64,000 bases of DNA from Cryptomeria japonica. Its lineage: Eukaryota > Streptophyta > Pinopsida > Cupressales > Cupressaceae. This document shows positions 51,176 to 61,792 of this stretch, in pieces. Location of the stretch: the NCBI RefSeq assembly GCF_030272615.1, contig NC_081406.1:141765299-141829298 (forward strand), read 5' to 3'. Under the pieces are notes generated by a model. It searched no databases. It was not told the origin of the DNA and saw only the letters and a program-made list of their open reading frames with translations. Made by a program: the position numbers and the translations under genes. How positions within the stretch are numbered: the stretch's first letter is position 1; every line of letters begins with the position of its first letter.

Positions 51176-52452
51176 TGATAAAATTGCTTCTATGAATATA
51201 GCCTTATGGGAAACTCAATGATGGGGAACCTACGTGTGTTCATTGAGTGACCTCTCAGATTTTAGAAGCCGACTCTTCATATGTAGGGGGAGAAATGGGA
51301 TATAAGGAAAACTAAAAGCAAAACTACTCGATAGCGATGCACTGGGATAATTTTGGAACTAAGACACAAAGATAACTTCATAAACATGCAGTTCTGAGGC
51401 CCATTCAACAATCTACGTGCTCAAAAACTTGTAAATGAAATATAGACAACAACTCATTTGACATAAAGCAATAGATGCCATTCATCCACTAGATAACAAG
51501 TTCATAAAAGCATAGTTTAATTTGCAGAGTCTTATAGCATATATTTCAGAAGTTGTACAAAATTACAAAATTGCATGGAAACAAGTCTTTGCATGCTAAA
51601 ATACAATGATCATAAAGGCCAAAGGCACAATTTGATTATCAGAGTCTCAAAAGCACAATTACAAATTAAAGGTGTAATTCTAGTAGCAATTGTCTATATT
51701 CTTCTTCCTAAATTTTGAACCCTTACAAAAGCAAAAAATATCTCTTAAATAAGCCTGAGCCAATGACCCGTTGGAGAAAACAGAGAGAGTGCTTAAAACC
51801 ATAAGGATTGTTGGAAATGCCATTAGCAATTGTGAAACAACCTCCCAAAAGATAAAATAGAAAAGATTTGGTCTTTGATGTAACTACTATGGAATTTTCT
51901 AATGATGGATTAAAAAAAAGGAATTCACAACCACTACCGAAACTGCAAGCCACTAGCGACCAAAAACCCATCTCCTTAGGACAATAAACCACAACTCCTA
52001 ACAATTGCATCAATTCCAACGTGGTAGTAGGAGGGAGCATGCTAGGGATGCGATAAAAATGGAGAGTGCCTCGTGATGAATTGCCACATGGTGTGGGTGA
52101 AAAACTTGCAAATACATGGGCTCGAAGACGTGGGCCCACCAAAACAACAAAAATAGTGAATTGCCACATGTCAACACTACTCATCTTCCTGGCAAAGGGA
52201 AAAGAGGAGCTCGAACATTATGAGCCATGCTGCCACATAGATGCAGGGAGGCAAAAAAAATTTGGACAGAAAAGAACTAAGACCCAGGGAAAAAATAGAA
52301 ACTCCCCGAAAGGGGCAAGGGAGACTTAAAGTCTACATTTCTTGGTGACTTCTAGGAAAATCTCACCCATGGAATTCCAATACCTAAAAAATTCTGGTTC
52401 GTTGATCAGGGTTATGCTTCTGGCTTGAAGAGCTTGTCAAAAAGTTGCTACA
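51176..52452 (-). repeat. Element D 3' LTR (minus strand), about 1.28 kb
   Basis: On minus it starts TGTAGCAACTTTTTGAC at 52452, directly after a pyrimidine/purine boundary GGTCTCCCC, and ends near AATTTTATCA at 51176. The D reading frame terminates in the TAG of TGTAGC. The left end coincides with the break in C3. There is no second LTR copy inside the window to confirm the length; the target duplication is not clear (TTGAT-type repeats). Confidence 0.6.
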
Positions 52453-55400
52453 GGGGAGACCAATCTTCCTCAAAAGGGATAGGTTGAGCCTTGAGAGCTT
52501 GAAAAATTTGATGTAGCTCACTAACATCCTTGAAAGGAACTATTTCTGGTTCATTATAGGCCGATTCAAGCACAATAAGGAGTTTATCGAAAGGAAGAAA
52601 TAAGGCCACACAATCATCTACTTCAAGGGGATCACTCAATGCTTGGAGGAATGATTGATCCTAGTGCTTCTACACTATCAAAATTGAGAGTTGCTCGACT
52701 CCCATGATTGCACCATTCAGAAGAAAAGGGGAGGATAGGCCGAGCTTGACAAAGTGTTCGAGGAGCTCTATGACAAGGCTGATGGAATCTTTTAAAGTAG
52801 ACAAACTTGAAGCAACTTGTTTGGCCATTTTGCCTCAATTGATGAAGTGGTTATTATTTTGAAATTTTCCTTCAAAATTTGTGACTCTTGTTGTGGTTAA
52901 CTCTTAGGGAGAAACACAATAAAGACAATCAACTAACCTCTGAGCCTCAGGGATTCTAGGGACCAAAACCTGCATGGCGTACTCAATGAAAGGATCAACC
53001 TTGGCATGTAAACTTTAAGAAACTGTTAAGAAATAGAGAGCTAGTTACATGAGAAGAGTGGACTGCTTTATCTTTTACCAATATGTATTATGAAGCTCCC
53101 GCAGTAGATAAGTGAAGTCCGTGGGGGGAGCATGATGAGGGGTTGATGGCTTTGAGAGGAGCTCTATCTCAGCCTCTTTAGATTCTAACCACCCATGCAT
53201 CTCCTTCAAGTCTTGTGCTTGCCTTGCTACCTAGTGCTGTAACACTATTATTCTAGTCTGCTTATCCTGAACCTCATCTTGCAGTTGCTTTCCTCCTACC
53301 TGTTAATTTGCAATGGCTACTTGAGATTCATGAAGCTCTTGGGCGAACTGAGTTTGCCAGGTATGGAAGTCTTCCAAAAATTTATCTTTTGCTGCTCTTT
53401 CCTCCGCCAGAAGGCTTTGAGTGCCAACGAATTCTTGACGTTCCTTCTCTTTTTCCGTAATGGCTATTTGCAACTAAGCTTGAATTTGAGCCATATTAGA
53501 AGAAGTAGATTGGATACATGATAAAACCTGCATTTTATCAAGTAGTTCCTGAAAAAGTTGTTTGCTTAGCATTCTTCTCTGCTTGCAACTAGCCCTCAGA
53601 TATATTTAACACCTTTTGAATTTTATCTCTCTTGGCCTTTTCTTGAAGTATTGCAGACTGTAAGTGAGTTATCTCTGATTCTTTGGACTTCCCTTCTTTC
53701 ATCAACAACTCATTTGTAGCTTTTACTCTTCCTAGCTCAACTGTGAGTTTCTCCAGGTGGCGGGAACATTTTAGATAATCCAAAGAGACCACCTTATGGG
53801 ATTCTTCCAGGATTTGCACTCTCTCTTTTGGTCGGGCTCTACTCAAATCAATGCTAATGGCATGTATAGAATAGTCTTTAGGCTACATTTGATTATCTAG
53901 CTTGACAACATTTGATGTAATAGCCGCAAACACTAAATTCTGATGATCCTCTCTGAAGATAGTCTGAATGCAAGGCTCAACGGGTTTATGAGAATCTTTA
54001 ACCTTTATTCCTTTTTCCCTCTAAGCACGGGTGATCTTGCCTTGATCTGCATATTGATGGAATTCTGAAGGTACACAAATAATTTGTCCTGCGAAAGGAG
54101 CTCCTGGGGTTGGGATGAAAGGAATAAGAGCCATGATAGCTTGCAATTGGGCTTGAGCTATCAAGGAGAGAATAGTTGGGGAAAAAGGGGGAATCCTAGG
54201 GAAGACACTGGCAAGTGAGGAGAATAACAACCCAATACTAGATGAATTGGTAGACAAAACACTTGCAAACCCGAGGACATACGAAGCAGAAGATGTATCA
54301 TTCAGCTGACTTGGGGTCTAAAAAGAGTGGGTCATACTAGTTGAGCTGTCAAAAGTGCTAATGCTAGGTGAGGGAGATGTAAATGTGCTTGTAGAGGTTG
54401 CAATTGATTGGGTTTGCTCAGACAGTGTAGAGGACGTGACTATTTCATGACTACCTAGCGTGGTAACGAGGTTGATAGAGAGTGATGCTGACATAGAAAC
54501 CAGAGATTGAGAAGAAAGAAGAGGAAAAAAAAGTACCTATGCTAGAGAGGTTGTTGGTGCAAGCGAGGCTTGGATCGATACAAGAGTCTAGGTCTGCAAA
54601 GCCTCTGGATTGCTAGGAATGTTCTTTTGCTTCTTTTGAGAGCCTGCAATTTCTTTAGGAGAATCTTTTTGCTGTGATGGACTTGATCGCTTCCTCAAAG
54701 TCTAAGACCTAGGCCTATTGATAGTCTTTTTTATAGAGTGAAAAGTAGTGTCAGGCATGGCGCCTGAGGCGATGATCTTGATTTTCTTTCCTTTCCCTTC
54801 GGGTGTCTCAACCACTTCCGTGAAAGCTCTTTCATTGGTGGCACTCGGAGGATGATTATAATCATCATCTTCATCATTGTTATACTTCTACCACTCTAGC
54901 TCGAATTCCTCATCACTGTGAAGATTTCCCAATCATAGTTTGATTTCTTTGATTTCTTGTCTATATCTCCAAAAGGCCCATCTATTATCTTCTAGATAAG
55001 TGGAGTGGTAGCTTCTTGGAAAGATCATATTTTTCTTTCATAGTGTATAAGGCCAACCAAAGCGATCTTTCTTCCTTGGGGATGGCATGCAGGTTGACAT
55101 ATATTATTGGGTCATCTTTCTCCGAGTTTCTCCAAGAATCCCAAATAGGGCCATGGGGGACATGCACCATTGGGTTCTTCCTTTTGGCTACACATCCATT
55201 TGGGTCATAACTCCATTTATCATCAATAACCACCAGGCCTAGTTGAACCATTTTTTAGGTAAGCATGCCTTTCGCTTTGTGTCTTTTGACAACAATAATG
55301 GGTCCAATTATTGAATTGTCCTTAAAAATGCCAACTCCATGCTTTCCTAACCCTATACCTTGCTCAATAATGACCAGCTGCTTGAACATTTCCAGAGCCA

Positions 55401-56426
55401 AAGTGCAATCCAAGACAGATTGTGGGAGGTGAAAAGGCTCTTTAGTGAACTCATGAGTCCTGATAAAAGAAAAATCTAACCCTAGATACCAATCACACAA
55501 GATAAAATTGGATGTCATGTGATCAAATCTGTATCTTTCTTACTCAAACCCTGCATTGTAGGAACCAAGAAGGCATCTGAAAATGCATAAGCATCATACG
55601 TGGCAGACAACAAGGGAGACCACACTATTACCAGATTCTTTTTATTTATATTGTTATACATGTCAAGGTCCATGGATTGTTTAAAGAATCCATGGTTCTG
55701 GTGCAGAAACATATGGACAAGAAAAGAAGTGTACTTGAACCCGCGATGACTTTTGAAATTTGCCAATTGTTCTACCATCTCATGCACCAAAACATCTACA
55801 AAGTCAAAATGGAAAACTTCCCTCTGCTTGCAGAATTTGAACAGGAAACCTATTTCAAATGGGTAAATGTTTCGATCATCATCTAGGCCAAAAATGTATG
55901 CCAACATGGATGCAACATCATTTACATCTTGATGTTGGAGGGCACCATAAGCAATCAGGAACTGAGGAAGCTCAGTGTTCTCTTGACTCATATTCATCAA
56001 GTCATTGCAGAAACTAACAAAAATGTCTCTTTTCCTCTAATAACCCTCTAAGCTCTTTTTCTTGAAAACCGCTATATTACCATCAATCTGGGGAATACAC
56101 AACATATCTCTGATGGATTCAACACTTATCACCACCTTTAGTTTTTCTCCTTCAATTACCAGAGGTTCTAGGGTAAACTTTTTAGCACACTTCTTAATGA
56201 AATCAGGGCAATGAGGAACCAAAGGAATCATGTATTGTGGAAGAATAGAGTGCCAAAGCTGAAAAGCAGGCCTACCTGAACCATCCTTCTTCCATATCTG
56301 ATAAGTGGCTTCTCGGAGGGTTTTTGGCTAAACATAGAGTTCTGGGTCGAAAATATCTTTGAATATATCCACGACCACGATCGTATATTTTGGTTTTGTG
56401 AAAGGACAGTTGGGCTTAGGAGGCAT
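52448..56426 (-). pseudogene. Element D novel long ORF (about 1,300 codons), no gag or pol motif; function unknown
   Basis: Minus strand. Start chosen at 56426 (MPPKPNCPFTKPKY), because conserved-looking sequence begins here and G2 is inserted 17 bp upstream. N-terminal globular region to about 55000: LREATYQIWKKDGSG, LPQYMIPLVPHCPDF, VISVESIRDMLCIP, LPQFLIAYGALQHQDVN, GFLFKFCKQREVFHF and HEMVEQLANFKSHRGFKYTS. Then a Trp/Pro-rich segment (NGCVAKRKNPMVHVP), an acidic-basic linker with an SRS/KRSSPSQQKD-type cluster (54640-54860), a Ser/Thr-rich low-complexity stretch (54300-54560), a coiled coil (53589-53846, EKLTVELGRVKATNELL) and a C-terminal domain (52448-52830, LPFDKLLIVLESAYNEP). Shifts near 55515 and 55250 and later; many stops. 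Layout parallels the C4 ORF. The family is not recognised. Confidence 0.65.
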
Positions 56427-56443
56427 AATGTGGGTAGCAAAAG

Positions 56444-57316
56444 TGATGCAGGAGCATCAAGTGGTGTAAGGCAATCCTCCATCACCCAAAAATATATTTT
56501 TTTGTTTTAGTTTTCTTTAATATTTTTGCAGTTTTGGATACCCAATTGGACGAATAAGAGATTCCAACTCTTAGAATTGAAAAGGTGCTTATTCTAACCG
56601 ACTGCCAAAAATAGCAGGTTTTTATTTGAAGGTAGATGGAGTCCAAAATTTAGAGGAAGATTAAGGAAGGAAAAATAATCTCATTGGCAAAAGAATCAAG
56701 TCAAAATAAACAACGGGTTGAAAGTTATTAAAGTTTCAATTTCCTGAAAAACTGAAAAAATTCTTCCAAGTCAGATTTGAGGCATTAAATGATGTTGAGT
56801 GGGCCTGAAATGGTGGGAATCAATATAGTGGGTTCTTAGCATATTCTAAACTTAGGGAGATTTTCGACGCTTTAAACAGTTCGTAAATCCGATTCTCGAA
56901 TCAAAAGTTATGGCTGCCGGAAGTTGGACAATTTTTGGAAAGTTCCAATTTTTCAATTTGGTTGTATTTTCAAATTTTCAATTTCATGTTTTGGCATTTT
57001 TCCACCATTTGGTAATTTCTATATTGTAATTTCATCTCCAAAACAAAAGAAAGTCTATTTAATACTCATATGTAGAAACTGGGAAGTTAGTTGTTGGAGT
57101 TGTTGTATGAGAGTTTTGGAGGGCTTAGTTTTTGGGTTGGGAAATAGAATTGTGAGGGTTTCCAGAAAACAATGTAAGCTATGTGTTGCAGCTTGTGAGG
57201 ATTTATTCCTCTTTTTTGTAATTGCATGTATTAAAAATAGTTTTTGATAATAATAAAATATAGATTTTTAGTGTCTCTTTGTTGTGTTTTCTGTTTCTCG
57301 AGTTGTTCCCTCATCA
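56444..57316 (+). repeat. G2 5' LTR, 873 bp
   Basis: TGATGCAGGAGCATC...GTTCCCTCATCA. The first 15 bases equal those of the G1 LTR. A primer site TGGTATTAGAACC follows at 57319-57331. Confidence 0.83.
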
Positions 57317-57412
57317 AGTGGTATTAGAACCGGTTGTTCCTGAGTGTGTGAATAGATCGCCGAACGTGAGGTAATTCATACCAGGATCTATGATTGTGGG
57401 CTTCTGTTCAAG

Positions 57413-58955
57413 ATGCCTCCAAGAGTGATGCATGGTGGCAGGAATGTTGGTGCTAGAAATGCTGGCAAAAGGAATGCTTTGGCAAACAAGGGTTTGAGAG
57501 CCCTCCAGAGATAGATTAATGCACTGCAAGAAGAGGGTTTAATCTGAGGAGAGGATAAAGTGATGATGAAGGAGATATTAAAGATTCATCCTCAAGTAAG
57601 TCAAAAGAAGCAATAGATTGGGATCATGGTCAATTGTTGAGGGCCATTTCTTAGATTGGGAAGAGACCTAAAATTGAAGTTTCAAATTATTCTGGGAATC
57701 TGAACCTAGAAGAGTTGATTGACTGGATAAATGAAATGTAGGAATATTTTGAATATGAGGAGATAGAAAATCTAGATCAGGTCAAATTTGCTAAGACAAA
57801 GCTGAAAGGTCATGCAAATATCTGGTGGAAAGAGGTCCATCTAAACAGAAATCGAAGAGGAAAGGGAAAGATCACCAAATGGGATCGCATGGTTGACAAG
57901 TTGAAGAAACAATTCATCCCTATGGACTATGAGATGTACATGCTAAAGAAACTGCAAGGGATGAAGAAAGGCAACAAATTTGTGAAGGAGTACATGGAAT
58001 AATTCTATAAAATAATTATCAGAATAGGCCATGTAGAGTATAACAAGGAAAAGGTTGCCCGTTATCTGAATGGATTAAGGCCGAGTATTCAAGAGGAGAT
58101 GAGTCTAGTTAGAATGTCCAGTATTGAAGAAGCATATCAATATTCTTTAAAGGTTGAAGAGAAGTTGAATAAGAGATTCAAAGGCAAGCAAAAAGGGAAA
58201 ACCCAAGGCAATAGAGCCGGTGGAAAATATTTTAGAAGCCGAAATGAAGATCAAAAGAAAAATGATAAAATGGGTCTCAGTCGAAATTAGAGTGGTAATA
58301 ATTTCTATCACCCATGTGATTATAATCATGATGAATAGAGAGGAAGAGGAAGGGGAAGGCCTGGACAAGAGTCTAGGAGAGGAGGTTTTAGAGGAACCTG
58401 TTTCCAATGTGGTGAAGAAGGGCATAGAGCCTTTGAGTGTCCACAATGCGAAGGAAGGAGAAGAAGAAGAAATGAAGGCCAAGCACGAGTCGCACATGCA
58501 GATGAGGAACCTTAGTCTAAACATTCTGATGATGTTGAAAGGGGAGAGGCCTTAGTTATCAAGAGAATCCTGATGAATGAGGAGAAAGAACCAGACTAGA
58601 GGAAGAGTTTATTCCACACTAGATGCAAATGTGAAAACAAGTGTTGTGATGTGATTATTGACAGTGGAAGTAGTGATATTTTGGTGTACAAAGAGATGGT
58701 GACAAAGTTAAAGCTAAAGATGGAAAGACATCCATATCCACATCGGATAGCGTGGTTGCAGAATGACCACAAGGTTTTGGTCAATGAACAATGTTTGATA
58801 AAATTCAAGATTGGAAGCTACCGCGATGATGTACTCTGTGACATCATACGCATGGATGCATGTCACATGCTGTTAGGGAGGCCATGGTAGTTTGATAGGT
58901 GTGCTATACATGATGGTCATGTTAGCAATATTGCATTATAGCAAACAATGAAAGA
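57413..58955 (+). pseudogene. gag: G2 gag and protease, decayed
   Basis: ATG 57413 (MPPRVMHGGRNVGARN). A frameshift near 57545 is followed by the capsid core: EELIDWINEM, FAKTKLKGHANIWW, WDRMVDKLKKQFIPMDYE, FVKEYME and IGHVEYNKEKVARYLNGL. An Arg/Gly-rich linker leads to an intact CCHC knuckle CFQCGEEGHRAFEC (58399-58440), unlike G1, where it is destroyed. Protease starts VIIDSGSSDILVYKEM (58651-58700, DSG kept) and continues YRDDVLCDIIRMDACHMLLGRP with a stop for Trp. The C5 LTR interrupts shortly after. About eight stops. The order is the same as in G1. Confidence 0.87.
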
Positions 58956-58956
58956 T

Positions 58957-60428
58957 TGTTGGCATTTCATAAGGATATTGAGAAGGTTGTTGATGATTAT
59001 GGATATAAATGATTAAATATGTTTACTGTCTTAATATTATTATTTTGTCATTGATGTCAAGAAATTGATTTTCTAAATCAGTATGATGTTGCCATATCTT
59101 GAGAAGTATGATATGAAGATTATAACGATGTCGGTTAAAGACACAGGAAAGAATATGATGAATAAGGGGATGAATAAGGTATTCAATGGGCAACTAGTAC
59201 CGAGTCAGACAATGATGAGATCATGATGTTTAGATTGTTTTAACATCATACATATGATGTAAATGTAAAGGTTAATACTATACTATGTTATCAAGCAAAG
59301 AACCTAGTCGGTAAACCATAAGGTTATCACTATCGGTTAATGAAGGTGGAATGTCTACCGAGTGAAGGTTAGTATTCACCGAGTTGTAACCGAGCTATAA
59401 TAGAATGCATTAAATGTTTACATGTGTTATTTAATGAAGGAAGCTGATGAGCTGGAACTGATCAATGATTGGTGAGCTGTGAATGAAGTTTGTTAATGAA
59501 TCTAAGGCAATGAAAAGTCGGCATGAAGATCTATAGCTCAAATTGAACCGCAATACCTTGGCACAAGTTCCAGGACTAATATGCAAGTTCCAAGGTGGGG
59601 TAAAAAATTTTCAGATCGAAAGATGCATTGAACCTGGACAAGATTGAAGATCTGATGGCTATGATTGATCATGGGAAATGTGATTAAGGAGATTAAGCGG
59701 TTACCTAATTGTTTATAAATAGGAGACTGATGATAAACATTGTATGCAGACAAGTTTATGCACAAGGATGCTACATAGTGATTACCAAGCACAAAAGCTT
59801 GAAGACCTATTTGAATAACAGAGTATAGAAGCCCAACAGATAGACAAGATTAGTTCTATGTCTAGATTGTATTGAACAAATAAGAATCTGCTTTAGCATT
59901 TTAGATGTGAAGTTGCAGATAGATTTTATTACTGTTATTTTGTGAAAGTGATAGAAAATATCTTAACCGAGTGGACTTAACAGTCTTATTTGTAAAACCC
60001 TCTAGCAAGGTGACATTCTGATTGAGTGTTTGAAATCCTTTAACAAGGTCACTTCTAACAAGGTGAAGATCCTAATAGATATGAGGGAAATCCCTTAACC
60101 AGGTCACATCTAGCAATATGTTTGTAATCTTTAACAGGATTTGCTTTTAACCGAGCATACTCTAGAAGAGTATATTTCTTAGTGGGTTCGAAATCCCATA
60201 GTGGTTTTTCCCTATTTGGGTTTCCACATTAAATATGGTGTTATGAGGTTTATGATGTTCATATGCTTTTGAGTTTGCATGTTTAATAGTTTTGGTTATA
60301 TTACTGAAATATATGTTATCGAGGTTGAATCTAATGTTTTTATGGAAGATTAAGTTTGTATGATTCACCCCCCCCTCTCATCTTGTTGGCTATTGGATTT
60401 GTACTCATATTAAGTATCAGAACTATCA
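58957..60428 (+). repeat. C5 5' LTR, 1472 bp
   Basis: TGTTGGCATTTCATAAGG...AGAACTATCA. TATAAATA at 59714-59721, TTGTCATTGATGTCAA at 59045-59060, GTGGTTTTTCCC and GGGTTTCCACATT block near 60200. No partner copy in the window; the end is set by the primer site. Confidence 0.82.
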
Positions 60429-60430
60429 AT

Positions 60431-60442
60431 TGGTATGAGAGC
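60431..60442 (+). other. C5 primer-binding site
   Basis: TGGTATGAGAGC, one mismatch from TGGTATCAGAGC, two bases after the LTR. Confidence 0.82.
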
Positions 60443-60492
60443 TTTGGACTCCAGAAGGAAAGTTTAAAGGCACTTGAGTTAAAGATCCAAAG

Positions 60493-60590
60493 ATGTATAA
60501 GAGGGATGCACCGAAGCTGAACAAGTCAAGTTTGTCCACATGGAAGAAAAGGATGAAGCTACATCTATCAGGAGTTGGAGAATATGCTGT
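60493..60590 (+). pseudogene. gag: C5 gag, N-terminal fragment before the solo LTR
   Basis: ATG 60493 (MYKRDAPKLNKSSLS). Breaks at GVGEYAV where the solo LTR is inserted and continues at 61793 in the matching frame: 1197 bp LTR plus 5 bp duplication shifts the phase by two, as observed. Confidence 0.85.
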
Positions 60591-61787
60591 TGTAAAGCGG
60601 AAAAATTGAACCCTAGTTCTTCTCCCCTCCCCAACTCCAAGGAGAGAGAAGGGAGAGTCACTAGGGTTGATGGTTTTCACTTAGGAGAGACTTTACATTA
60701 AAAAGAGGGGTTGAAACCCACAAGATCCAATCCCACACAATGCAAGATTGGATTCTAAATGAGTTTCAAGGGTTGTGACATCAAGGATACCCTCTTTTGT
60801 AAAGAATGTAGATAGAAAGATTGAACTAGGAATGCATGTCAAGTAGGAAAGATTCGCTTATAAACAGAGATAGGAATATGGGATGAAGCTACTGACCTAA
60901 AATTAGTAGTAAAATGTTGAGATGGCGCTGTTCTGCAAATTTGAGTGAAAGTTGACGGGACGATGGCGCCCGGCGTGCACACGGTCCTCCGAAAAATCCG
61001 CAAAACGAAGGGGGATCTGTTCGTCTTTGCACAAGGATTCCAGATCTTCAATTATAGCCGCGTACCTGCAACCTACACACAAAAAAGAGAGGATGATTGG
61101 GGGGTTAGGGATGAGGGGTTTGCCTTTAGGTCAAACCCCAATTTTGGAATTAACCAAGAAATGAGAATGTTGTAAATGTAAATGTTTGTAATGTAAACAA
61201 GTACTAATACCTTGTTGTAAGAATGTTTGTATTCTTACATGCGAAGGTGTAATGTATGTTATGTGTTATGTGTTGTAAGTGATCTCCTCTTCAATGGTTG
61301 AATCCTTGTCTTGAATGCAACACCTAGCCTTGAATGGAGACTTAGAATGCTCAATTGCTTGAAGGAATGCTTGAATGCTTGAATGTTTGAATGTTCGAAT
61401 ATCGCTTCCGCCTTTTGCACACATATGTCTTCCTACCTTTTTTGGAAGAGGAAATGTAGTTTATATACTTGTCAATTAGGGTTGATAGACTGATTTTCCT
61501 GACCTTAGGCCGACCAGGAAACATTATTTCCCAAATTGCAAACTTAAAGACCCGATGCCCAAAAGAGACCGGGCCCAAAATAGGGCCAGGGACCAGGGCG
61601 CTGGGCGCCATGGTCCCACCTCCTGGGACAGCAGGGTGCAAGGAAGGATCAGGCCAAGGTGCAGAAAATGCAGTTTTTGGTGTTGTAAACAGGTTTTGGG
61701 GTCTCCATTTAGGTTCAACGTTGCGCCGCCATCGTGAAGACCCAAATGCAGTCGAAATTGCAAGTGTCACAATTTTAGGACGCTACA
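60591..61787 (-). mobile_element. Solo LTR (family C), minus strand, in C5 gag, 1197 bp
   Basis: On minus it runs from TGTAGCGTCCTAAAATTG to CCGCTTTACA. Perfect target duplication GCTGT (60586-60590 and 61788-61792). Minus TATA-like GTATATAAAC at about 61459-61468. It is visibly richer in G+C and CpG (60950-61060 and 61550-61760) than its surroundings, consistent with a recent insertion. Open frames inside it on both strands have no gene features. Confidence 0.9.
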
Positions 61788-61792
61788 GCTGT

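Larger units (their letters stand above)
56444..58956 (+). mobile_element. G2: Ty3/gypsy element, 5' part, same family as G1
   Basis: 5' LTR 56444-57316 and gag-protease to 58955, then cut by C5. The rest may lie beyond the window. It inserted beside the start of the D ORF (target preceded by AAAAG); the 3' end is not visible. Confidence 0.85.

Noticed and set aside
55677-55886. Plus-strand frame opposite the D ORF
   Set aside because: Shadow of the minus-strand reading frame, which carries the coherent protein sequence.
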